From positions 38,501 through 102,500 of the forward strand of contig NW_027195403.1 in the NCBI RefSeq assembly GCF_038502225.1: a stretch of DNA of 64,000 nt, given 5' to 3'. Below are positions 8,521-19,230 of this stretch, in pieces. A program made the translations under genes and the position numbers. How positions within the stretch are numbered: the stretch's first letter is position 1; every line of letters begins with the position of its first letter. The notes under the pieces were generated by a model, which was given only the letters and a program-made list of their open reading frames with translations, was not told where the DNA came from and did no database searches. Source of the stretch: Cherax quadricarinatus. Its lineage: Eukaryota > Arthropoda > Malacostraca > Decapoda > Parastacidae.

Positions 8521-10935
8521 CTCACTAGTTGGAGATTTAGTGCTAATGATCGTGGATGAAGAGCATCACAGACTAGGCTCACTAGTGGGGGGAGTTAGTG
8601 ATAATGATCCTGGATGCAGATCATCACAGACTAGACTCACTAATTGGGGAAGTTAGTGATAATGAACCTGTAGGCAAAGCATCAAAGACTAGGCTCACTA
8701 GAGGGGGAAGTTAGTGCTAAGGATCCTGGATGAAGAGCATCACAGACTAGGCTCACTAGTGGGGAAAGTTAGTGATAATGATCCTGGATGCAGATCATCA
8801 CAGACTAGACTCACTAATTGGGGAAGTTAGTGATAATGAACCTGTAGGCAAAGCATCAAAGACTAGGCTCACTAGAGGGGGAAGTTAGTGCTAATGATCC
8901 TGGATGAAGAGCATCACAGACTAGGCTCACTAGTGGGGAAAGTTAGTGATAATGATCCTGGATGAAGAGCATCACAGACTAGGCTCACTAGTGGGGAAAG
9001 TTAGTGATAATGATCCTGGATGAAGAGCATCACAGACTAGGCTCACTAGTGGGGAAAGTTAGTGCTAATGATCCTGGATGAAGAGCATCACATACTAGGC
9101 TCACTAGTGGGGAAAGTTAGTGCTAATGATCCTGGATGAAGAGCATCACAGACTAGGCTCACTAGTGGGGAAAGTTAGTGCTAATGATCCTGGATGAAGA
9201 GCATCACAGACTAGGCTCACTAGTGGGGAAAGTTAGTGATAATGATCCTGGATGAAGAGCATCACAGACTAGGCTCACTAGTGGGGAAAGTTAGTGATAA
9301 TGGTCCTGGATGCAGAGCATAACAGACTAGGCTCACTAGTGGGGGAAGTTAGTGATAATGGTCCTGGATGCAGAGCGTAACAGACTAGGCTCACTAGTGG
9401 GGGAAGTTAGTGATAATGGTCCTGGATGCAGAGCATAACAGACTAGGCTCACTAGTGGGGGAAGTTAGTGATAATGGTCCTGGATGCAGAGCGTAACAGA
9501 CTAGGCTCACTAGTGGGGGAAGTTAGTGATAATGAACCTGGATGCAGAGCATAACGGACTAGGCTCATTAACGGGGAAGTTAGTGATAATGGTCCTGGAT
9601 GCAGAGCATAACAGACTAGGCTCACTAGTGGGGGAAGTAGTGATAATGGTCCTGGATGCAGAGCATAACAGACTAGGCTCACTAATGGGGGGAGTTAATG
9701 ATGATCCAGGATGCAGAGCATAACAGACTAGGCTCACTAGTGGGGAAAGTTAGTGATAATGGTCCTGGATGCAGAGCATAACAGACTAGGCTCACTAATG
9801 GGGGAAGTTAGTGATATTGGTCCTGGATGCAGAGCATAACAGACTAGGCTCACTAATAGGGGAAGTTAGTGATAATGGCCCTGGATGCAGAGCATAACAG
9901 ACTAGGCTCACTAATGGGGGGAGTTAATGATGATCCTGGATGCAGAGCATAACAGACTAGGCTCACTAATGGGGGGAGTTAATGATGATCTAGGATGCAG
10001 AGCATAACAGACTAGGCTCACTAATGGGGGAAGTTAATGATGATCCTGGATGCAGAGCATAACAGACTAGGCTCACTAATTGGGGAAGTTAATGATGATC
10101 CTGGATGCAGAGCATAACAGACTAGGCTCACTAATGGGGGAAGTTAATGATTATCCTGGATGCAGAGCATAACAGACTAGGCTAACTAATGGGGGGAGTT
10201 AATGATGATCCTGGATGCAGAGCATAACAGACTAGACTCACTAATGGGGGGAGTTAATGATGATCCTGGATGCAGAGCATAACAGACTAGGCTCACTAAT
10301 GGGGGAAGTTAATGATGATCCTGGATGCAGAGCATAACAGACTAGGCTCACTAATGGGGGAAGTTAATGATGATCCTGGATGCAGAGCATAACAGACTAG
10401 GCTCACTAATGGGGGAAGTTAATGATGATCCTGGATGCAGAGCATAACAGACTAGGCTCACTAATGGGGGAAGTTAATGATTATCCTGGATGCAGAGCAT
10501 AACAGACTAGGCTCACTAATGGGGGAAGTTAATGATCCTGGATGCAGAACACAACAGACTAGGCTCACTAATGGGGGAGTTAATGATGATCCTGGATGCA
10601 GAGTATAACAGACTAGGCTCACTAATGGGGGGAGTTAATGATGATCCTGGATGCAGAGCATAACAGACTAGGCTCACTAATGGGGGGAGTTAATGATGAT
10701 CCTGGATGCAGAGCATAACAGACTAGGCTCACTAATGGGGGAAGTTAATGATGATCCTGGATGCAGAGCATAACAGACTAGGCTCACTATTGGGGGAAGT
10801 TAATGATGATCCTGGATGCAGAGCATAACAGACTAGGCTCACTAATGGGGGAAGTTAATGATGATCCTGGATGCAGAGCATAACAGACTAGGCTCACTAA
10901 TGGGGGAAGTTAATGATGATCCTGGATGCAGAGCA
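8515..10935. repeat. 58/55-bp satellite array, about 42 copies, in three zones
   Basis: The unit contains GACTAGGCTCACTA, GGGGAAGTTA.TGATAATG and ATCCTGGATG.AGAGCAT. Zone 1 (about 8,515-9,300) uses 58-bp units with GATGAAGAGCATCACA. Zone 2 (about 9,300-9,900) uses 58-bp units with GATGCAGAGCATAACA. Zone 3 (about 9,900-10,935) uses 55-bp units with TTAATGATGATCC. At both ends the array continues without a break into retroelement linker sequence: on the minus strand a unit motif TSPISEPSLL matches KSPTSEPNLY at the integrase side, so the unit appears to derive from that linker. Confidence 0.93.
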
Positions 10936-11111
10936 CCACTCAACATGTTCACACACAAATTATCATCAACTAACTCAACAGTAGACGAGGATGGTTGTTG
11001 AATCTTTGACAAAGCTCGAGTAATAACACTGAGAGGAAATAAAGCAGATTTCTCTATACAAGCTGCAACTACATAATTGTTACGTGGTATTATCAATAAC
11101 AAGTGGTTGTT
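10936..11111 (-). pseudogene. Retroelement protease-end / linker remnant (VITRA motif)
   Basis: The minus strand reads KQPLVIDNTT and then, in a shifted frame, NNYVVAACIEKSALFPLS, then VITRALSKIQQPSSSTVELV and DDNLCVNMLSG, ending in the 58/55-bp satellite. A hydrophobic PLVI.N segment followed by a VTRA.. basic linker and then the integrase zinc region is how Gmr1-like Gypsy polyproteins run from protease to integrase. The match is by pattern recall, so family-level identity is inferred. A frame change separates the two parts. No protease active-site triplet (D.G) is present here; it should lie further upstream and was not found. Confidence 0.55.
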
Positions 11112-12299
11112 TACATATAACAACTTGAAGGACGTCATTAACAAGCTTGCTGACATGATAGCAAATAAGCCACTTTAAACATATAACAACTTGAAGGACG
11201 TCAATATCAAGCTTGCTGACATAATAGCAAATAAGCCACTTTAAACATATAACAACTTGAAGGACGTCATTAACAAGCTTGCTGACATAATAGCAAATAA
11301 GCCACTTTAAACATATAACAACTTGAAGGACGTCAATATCAAGCTTGCTGACATAATAGCAAATAAGCCACTTTAAACATATAACAACTTGAAGGACGTC
11401 ATTAACAAGCTTGCTGACATAATAGCAAATAAGCCACTTTAAACATATAACAACTTGAAGGACGTCAATATCAAGCTTGCTGACATAATAGCAAATAAGC
11501 CACTTTAAACATATAACAACTTGAAGGACGTCATTAACAAGCTTGCTGACATAATAGCAAATAAGCCACTTTAAACATATAACAACTTGAAGGACGTCAA
11601 TATCAAGCTTGCTGACATAATAGCAAATAAGCCACTTTAAACATATAACAACTTGAAGGACGTCATTAACAAGCTTGCTGACATAATAGCAAATAAGCCA
11701 CTTTAAACATATAACAACTTGAAGGACGTCAATATCAAGCTTGCTGACATAATAGCAAATAAGCCACTTTAAACATATAACAACTTGAAGGACGTCATTA
11801 ACAAGCTTGCTGACATAATAGCAAATAAGCCACTTTAAACATATAACAACTTGAAGGACGTCAATATCAAGCTTGCTGACATAATAGCAAATAAGCCACT
11901 TTAAACATATAACAACTTGAAGGACGTCATTAACAAGTTTGCTGACATAATAGCAAATAAGCCACTTTAAACATATAACAACTTGAAGGACGTCAATATC
12001 AAGCTTGCTGACATAATAGCAAATAAGCCACTTTAAACATATAACAACTTGAAGGACGTCATTAACAAGCTTGCTGACATAATAGCAAATAAGCCACTTT
12101 AAACATATAACAACTTGAAGGACGTCAATATCAAGCTTGCTGACATAATAGCAAATAAGCCACTTTAAACATATAACAACTTGAAGGACGTCATTAACAA
12201 GTTTGCTGACATAATAGCAAATAAGCCACTTTAAACATATAACAACTTGAAGGACGTCAATATCAAGCTTGCTGACATAATAGCAAATAAGTCACTTTA
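11112..12299. repeat. 132-bp higher-order satellite made of two alternating 66-bp monomers
   Basis: The 66-bp monomer is ACATATAACAACTTGAAGG, then ACGTCATTAACAAGCTTGC, then TGACATAATAGCAAATAAGC, then CACTTTAA. Monomers alternate strictly between GACGTCATTAAC and GACGTCAATATC across about 18 monomers (nine dimers), with two AAGTTT variants near 11,935 and 12,200. Copies are otherwise nearly identical. The first monomer merges into the protease-end remnant; on the minus strand its open frame includes SKLVNDVLQVVIC, continuous with KQPLVIDNTT, so the unit probably arose from retroelement coding sequence. Confidence 0.95.
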
Positions 12300-13258
12300 G
12301 CGTTAATGTGAATAATTCAGTTTACCTTATTCGTAGTATATCTTTTATTTTAGCTGGTTTTCACATAGTTGAGTTATTTACTTGTCTTAACTTTTAAGGT
12401 AAATCAGTTATTACAAGGACTCCACTGGAAACAAGTCAAGTTCTCTGATTTTTTGTGGTTATCTTAGGTAATCCACACATCATATACTGCTATGTATGAT
12501 AATTTTTGTAACTATATGTGTATCTGTACTTAAATAAAATTACACTAGAAATACCAACTAAATTGAAACCATTAAAATAGCTTTTCTATATATTTACTTC
12601 ATGAAGAGGTACTTTTATACAGGCTGCACCATAGGCTTCTAACTAGACATCTATTTTGGTATAGGTATCATTTATGTGTAGCACTTCCCTCTGGTAGTTG
12701 AAATAACTAATGGTGCATCTGAAGGAGCTCTGGCGCTAAGGTTTAGAGATTTTAAAATTGAAGTCCAATTTCAAGTGTAACTTTATGGTGTTGTTAAGGA
12801 GCAGTTTGCATCCTATACACATCTTTGCATGGACTTCTTGTTGCAAAGTTGCAAGATATTGCAAAATTGTATTTATCATCAAGCTCTCCCTTTCCGACAA
12901 AATAAGTAAGTTGTACAATGTTGTAGTCAACATCAGATGAAAGGTGAAGAGTTAGATTATCTAGACTCCAAACTTTCTTGCCAGAAATGTCAATAGATTG
13001 CATGATAAAAAATTTTGAAATTTGTTTTCTTTTTGGCATTTTTTGTGAGAATAAGAGTCAATAAAAACAAAATGGTAAAACATATTGCCAAACAACGTTG
13101 TCATTACATAGAACCATCATTCATCAACATTGTCTGAAAAAATCATGACACTCCTATTATTACTCTTTGAAAATCATTGCAACAAATGTAAATAACTTAT
13201 TCCCGAGTTATTCAAGTTTTTGTTACTATAAAACTCTATGGAGATGAAACACCAAATT
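12300..13258. other. AT-rich low-copy stretch, no recognised gene
   Basis: About 960 bp of ordinary AT-rich sequence. Short open frames of 60-81 codons occur on both strands and overlap; none resembles a known protein. It carries the left copy of an inverted repeat (12,734-12,764) and leads into the 41-bp satellite. Confidence 0.55.
12734..12764 (+). repeat. Left arm of a 31-bp perfect inverted repeat
   Basis: The arm starts CGCTAAGGTTTAGAGATTTT and ends AAAATTGAAGT. Its exact reverse complement is at 17,892-17,922. The match extends imperfectly outward (GGAGCTC at 12,724-12,730 against GAGCTCC at 17,926-17,932). The arms enclose the 41-bp satellite array, as terminal inverted repeats of a small DNA transposon would. 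Total span about 5.2 kb, no transposase visible. Confidence 0.85.
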
Positions 13259-16200
13259 TGAGCGTGTTGCAAACCCCTATCATTGTTGATAACCCAGAGT
13301 GAGCGTGTTGCAAACCCCTATCATTGTTGATAACCCAGAGTGAGAGTGTTGCAAACAACTATCATTGTTGATAACCCAGAGTGAGCGTGTTGCAAACCCC
13401 TATCATTGTTGATAACCCAGAGTGAGCGTGTTGCAAACCCCTATCATTGTTGATAACCCAGAGTGAGAGTGTTGCAAACAACTATCATTGTTGATAACCC
13501 AGAGTGAGCGTGTTGCAAACCCCTATCATTGTTGATAACCCAGAGTGAGCGTGTTGCAAACCCCTATCATTGTTGATAACCCAGAGTGAGAGTGTTGCAA
13601 ACCCCTATCATTGTTGATAACCCAGAGTGAGCGTGTTGCAAACCCCTATCATTGTTGATAACCCAGAGTGAGCGTGTTGCAAACCCCTATCATTGTTGAT
13701 AACCCAGAGTGAGCGTGTTGCAAACCCCTATCATTGTTGATAACCCAGAGTGAGCGTGTTGCAAACCCCTATCATTGTTGATAACCCAGAGTGAGCGTGT
13801 TGCAAACCCCTATCATTGTTGATAACCCAGAGTGAGCGTGTTGCAAACCCCTATCATTGTTGATAACCCAGAGTGAGCGTGTTGCAAACCCCTATCATTG
13901 TTGATAACCCAGAGTGAGAGTGTTGCAAACCCCTATCATTGTTGATAACCCAGAGTGAGCGTGTTGCAAACAACTATCATTGTTAATAACCCAGAGTGAG
14001 CGTGTTGCAAACAACTATCATTGTTAATAACCCAGAGTGAGCGTGTTACAAACAACTATCATTGTTGATAACCCAGAGTGAGCGTGTTACAAACCCCTAT
14101 CATTGTTGATAACCCAGAGTGAGCGTGTTACAAACCCCTATTATTGTTGATAACCCAGAGTGAGCGTGTTGCAAACCCCTATCATTGTTGATAACCCAGA
14201 GTGAGCGTGTTGCAAACAACTATCATTGTTGATAACCCAGAGTGAGCGTGTTGCAAACCCCTATCATTGTTGATAACCCAGAGTGAGCGTGTTGCAAACC
14301 CCTATCATTGTTGATAACCCAGAGTGAGAGTGTTGCAAACCCCTATCATTGTTGATAACCCAGAGTGAGAGTGTTGCAAACCCCTATCATTGTTGATAAC
14401 CCAGAGTGAGCGTGTTGCAAACAACTATCATTGTTGATAACCCAGAGTGAGCGTGTTGCAAACCCCTATCATTGTTGATAACCCAGAGTGAGCGTGTTAC
14501 AAACCCCTATCATTGTTGATAACCCAGAGTGAGCGTGTTGCAAACAACTATCATTGTTGATAACCCAGAGTGAGCGTGTTGCAAACAACTATCATTGTTG
14601 ATAACCCAGAGTGAGCGTGTTGCAAACCCCTATCATTGTTGATAACCCAGAGTGAGAGTGTTGCAAACAACTATCATTGTTGATAACCCAGAGTGAGAGT
14701 GTTGCAAACAACTATCATTGTTGATAACCCAGAGTGAGAGTGTTGCAAACAACTATCATTGTTGATAACCCAGAGTGAGCGTGTTGCAAACAACTATCAT
14801 TGTTGATAACCCAGAGTGAGCGTGTTGCAAACCCCTATCATTGTTGATCACCCATAGTGAGAGTGTTGCAAACCCCTATCATTGTTGATCACCCAGAGTG
14901 AGAGTGTTGCAAACCCCTATCATTGTTGATAACCCAGAGTGAGCGTGTTGCAAACCCCTATCATTGTTGATAACCAGGAGTGAGCTTGTTGCAAACCCCT
15001 ATCATTGTTGATCACCCAGAGTGAGCGTGTTGCAAACCCCTATCATTGTTGATAACCAGGAGTGAGCTTGTTGCAAACCCCTATCATTGGTGATAACCAG
15101 GAGTGAGCTTGTTGCAAACCCCTATCATTGGTGATAACCCAGAGTGAGCGTGTTGCAAACCCCTATCATTGTTGATAACCAGGAGTGAGCTTGTTGCAAA
15201 CCCCTATCATTGTTGATAACCAGGAGTGAGCTTGTTGCAAACCCCTATCATTGGTGATAACCCAGAGTGAGCGTGTTGCAAACCCCTATCATTGTTGATA
15301 ACCCAGAGTGAGCGTGTTGCAAACCCCTATCATTGTTGATAACCAGGAGTGAGCTTGTTGCAAACCCCTATCATTGTTGATAACCAAGAGTGAGCGTATT
15401 GCAAACAACTATCATTGTTGATAACCCAGAGTGAGAGTGTTGCAAACCCCTATCATTGTTAATAACCCAGAGTGAGCGTGTTGCTAACCCCTATAATTGT
15501 TGATAACCCAGAGTTAGCGTGTTGCAAACCCCTATCATTGTTGATAACCCAGAGTGAGCGTGTTGCAAACCCCTATCATTGTTGATCACCCAGAGTGAGC
15601 GTGTTGCAAACCCCTATCATTGTTGATAACCCAGAGTGAGCGTGTTGCAAACCACTATCATTGTTGATAACCCAGAGTGAGCGTGTTGCAAACCCCTATC
15701 ATTGTTGATAACCCAGAGTGAGCGTGTTGCAAACCCCTATCATTGTTGATAACCCAGAGTGAGCGTGTTGCAAACCCCTATCATTGTTGATCACCCAGAG
15801 TGAGCGTGTTACAAACCCCTATCATTGTTGATAACCCAGAGTGAGCGTGTTGCAAACCCCTATCATTGTTGATAACCCAGAGTGAGCGTGTTGCAAACCC
15901 CTATCATTGTTGATCACCCAGAGTGAGCGTGTTGCAAACCCCTATCATTGTTGATAACCCAGAGTGAGCGTGTTGCAAACCACTATAATTGTTGATAACC
16001 CAGAGTGAGCGTGTTGCAAACCCTTATCATTGTTGATAACCCAGAGTGAGCGTGTTGCAAACCCCTATCATTGTTGATAACCCAGAGTGAGCGTGTTGCA
16101 AACCCCTATCATTGTTGATCACCCAGAGTGAGCGTGTTACAAACCCCTATCATTGTTGATAACCCAGAGTGAGCGTGTTACAAACCCCTATAATTGTTGA

Positions 16201-17607
16201 CAACCAAGAGTGAGCGTGTTGCAAACCTCTATCATTGTTGACAACCCAGAGTGAGCGTGTTGCAAACCCCTATCATTGTTGATAACCCAGAGTGAGAGTG
16301 TTGCAAACCTCTATTATTGTTGATAACCCAGAGTGAGAGTGTTGCAAACCCCTATCATTGTTGATTACCCAGAGTGAGCGTGTTGCAAGCCCCCATCATT
16401 GTTGATCACCCAGAGTGAGCGTGTTGCAAGCCCCCATCATTGTTGATCACCCAGAGTGAGCGTGTTGCAAACCCCTATCATTGTTGATAACCCAGAGTGA
16501 GAGTGTTGCAAACCCCTATCATTGTTGATCACCCAGAGTGAGAGTGTTGTAAACCCCTATCATTGTTGATAACCCAGAGTGAGCGTGATGCAAACCCCTA
16601 TCATTGATGATAACCCAGAGTGAGCGTGATGCAAACTCCTATCATTGTTGATAACCCAGAGAGAGCGTGTTGCAAACCTCTATCATTGTTGATCACCCGG
16701 AGCGAACGTGTTGCAAACCCATATCATTGTTGATCACCCAGAGTGAGCGTGTTGCAAACCCCTATAATTGTCGATAACCCAGAGTGAGCGTGTTGCAAAC
16801 CCCCTATCATTGTTGATAACCCAGAGTGAGCGTGTTGCAAACCCCTATCATGGTTGATAACCCAGAGTGAGCGCGTTGCAAACCCCTATAATTATTGATA
16901 ACTAAGAGTGAGCGTGTTGCAAACCCCCTATCATTGTTGATCACCCAGAGTGAGCGTGTTGCAAGCCCCCATCATTGTTGATCACCCAGAGCGAGCGTGT
17001 TGCAAACCCCTATCATTGTTGATCACCCAGAGTGAGCGTGTTGCAAGCCCCCATCATTGTTGATCACCCAGAGTGAGCGTGTTGCAAGCCCCCATCATTG
17101 TTGATCACCCAGAGTGAGCGTGTTGCAAACCCCCATCATTGTTGATCACCCAGAGTGAGCGTGTTGCAAACCCCCATCATTGTTGATCACCCAGAGTGAG
17201 CGTGTTGCAAGCCCCCATCACTGTTGATAACCCAGAGTGAGCGTGTTGCAAGCCCCCATCATTGTTGATCACCCAGAGTGAGCGTGTTGCAAGCCCCCAT
17301 CATTGTTGATAACCCAGAGTGAGCGTGTTGCAAGCCCCCATCACTGTTGATAACCCAGAGTGAGCGTGTTGCAAGCCCCCATCATTGTTGATCACCCAGA
17401 GTGAGCGTGTTGCAAGCCCCCATCATTGTTGATCACCCAGAGTGAGCGTGTTGCAAGCCCCCATCATTGTTGATCACCCAGAGTGAGCGTGTTGCAAGCC
17501 CCCATCATTGTTGATCACCCAGAGTGAGCGTGTTGCAAGCCCCCATCATTGTTGATCAACCAGAGCGAGCGTGTTGCAAACCCAATATCATTGTTGATCA
17601 CACAGAG
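13259..17607. repeat. 41-bp satellite array, about 106 copies
   Basis: The unit is GAGTGAGCGTGTTGCAAAC, then CCCTATCATTGTTGATAACCCA with small changes. Variants are zoned: CAACTATC types mainly in the first third; a GATAACCAGGAGTGAGCTTG type at about 14,970-15,400; and GCAAGCCCCCATCATTG with GATCACC from about 16,380, dominating after 17,030. This points to local homogenisation by unequal exchange. ATCATTGTTGAT within the unit is a near-palindrome. No coding role. Confidence 0.95.
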
Positions 17608-17953
17608 GCAGCTGAACAGCAACAACTCTGTGCTTTTCACTTTCGTCGTCACAGAACTTGTTTAGAATGAAAAAATCAGTAATTTAGAATGTAATAATTG
17701 TAGTTTCTGGAGTAAAAAAAAAAACAATAAAAACACTAATTGCCAACATGTCGTCTTGATGACAGCAAAAACATAAAAATTACATTTTTGAAAAAAACAT
17801 TCATAGAAATATGATAGAAACGTGCATCAACATGTTGCCAGAATTTTGCACTATTTTTTGGTAAGAAAACCTTAATTTCCATAATTTTTCAACTTCAATT
17901 TTAAAATCTCTAAACCTTAGCGACTGAGCTCCTGAATGTACTTATATCAGTAT
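17608..17953. other. AT-rich low-copy stretch with the right inverted-repeat arm
   Basis: About 350 bp of AT-rich sequence, with A-runs near 17,714-17,725. No gene. The inverted-repeat arm at 17,892-17,922 lies close to its right edge, just before the CCTAA array begins. Confidence 0.55.
17892..17922 (-). repeat. Right arm of a 31-bp perfect inverted repeat
   Basis: Exact reverse complement of 12,734-12,764, with partial extension outward through GAGCTCC (17,926-17,932). The sequence inside each arm does not stay complementary for long, as in short terminal inverted repeats. I see no clear target-site duplication outside the arms. Confidence 0.85.
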
Positions 17954-19230
17954 CTAACCTAACCTAACCTAACCTAACCTAACCTAACCTGACCTAACCT
18001 AACCTAACCTAACCTAACCTAACCTAACCTAACCTAACCTGACCTAACCTAACCTAACCTAACCTAACCTAACCTAACCTAACCTAACCTGACCTAACCT
18101 AACCTAACCTAACCTAACCTAACCTAACCTAACCTGACCTAACCTAACCTAACCTAACCTAACCTAACCTGACCTGACCTAACCTAACCTAACCTAACCT
18201 AACCTAACCTAACCTAACCGAACCTAACCTAATCTAACCTAACCTGACCTAACCTAACCTAACCTAACCTAACCTAACCTAACCTAACCTGACCTGACCT
18301 AACCTAACCTAACCTAACCTAACCTAACCTAACCTGACCTGACCTAACCTAACCTAACCTAACCTAACCTAACCTAACCTAACCTAACCTGACCTAACCT
18401 AACCTAACCTAACCTAACCTAACCTGACCTGACCTAACCTAACCTAACCTAACCTAACCTAACCGAACCTAACCTAACCTAACCTAACCTAACCTAATCT
18501 AACCTGACCTAACCTAACCTAACCTAACCTAACCTAACCTAACCTAACCTGACCTAACCTAACCTAACCTAACCTAACCTAACCTAACCTGACCTAACCT
18601 AACCTAACCTAACCTGACCTGACCTGACCTAACCTAACCTAACCTAACCTAACCTAACCTAACCTAACCGAACCTAACCTAACCTAACCTAACCTAACCT
18701 AACCTAACCTGACCTAACCTAACCTAACCTAACCTAACCTGACCTAACCTAACCTAACCTAACCTAACCTGACCTGACCTGACCTGACCTAACCTAACCT
18801 AACCTAACCTAACCTAACCGAACCTAACCTAATCTAACCTAACCTGACCTAACCTAACCTAACCTAACCTAACCTAACCTAACCTAACCTGACCTAACCT
18901 AACCTAACCTAACCTAACCTAACCTAACCTGACCTAACCTAACCTAACCTAACCTAACCTAACCGAACCTAACCTAACCTAACCTAACCTAACCTAACCT
19001 AACCTAACCTGACCTGACCTGACCTAACCTAACCTAACCTAACCTAACCTAACCTAACCGAACCTAACCTAACCTAACCTAACCTAACCTAACCTAACCT
19101 AACCTGACCTAACCTAACCTAACCTAACCTAACCTAACCTAACCTGACCTAACCTAACCTAACCTAACCTAACCTAACCTAACCGAACCTAACCTAACCT
19201 AACCTAACTTAACCTAACCGAACCTAACCT
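17954..19230 (-). repeat. CCTAA (TTAGG) telomere-type block, about 250 pentamers
   Basis: Nearly pure AACCT pentamers on the plus strand with scattered variants GACCT, AACCG and AATCT. The C-rich strand is the plus strand, so a telomere of this polarity would point to lower coordinates, opposite to the TTAGG blocks at 1.3-2.5 kb. Variant patterns recur: the stretch around AACCG..AATCT..GACCT at about 18,217-18,290 reappears exactly 600 bp later. It is interstitial here, flanked by a palindromic 21-bp satellite on one side and low-copy DNA on the other. Confidence 0.95.

Noticed and set aside
10842..11156. A 104-codon minus-strand frame as an independent gene
   Set aside because: It is made of satellite units at both ends joined to a retroelement linker (VITRA), so it is scored as a pseudogene fragment.
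17954..19230. A true chromosome end at the CCTAA block
   Set aside because: It is internal to the window, carries recurring variant blocks and is flanked by satellite and low-copy DNA on both sides.
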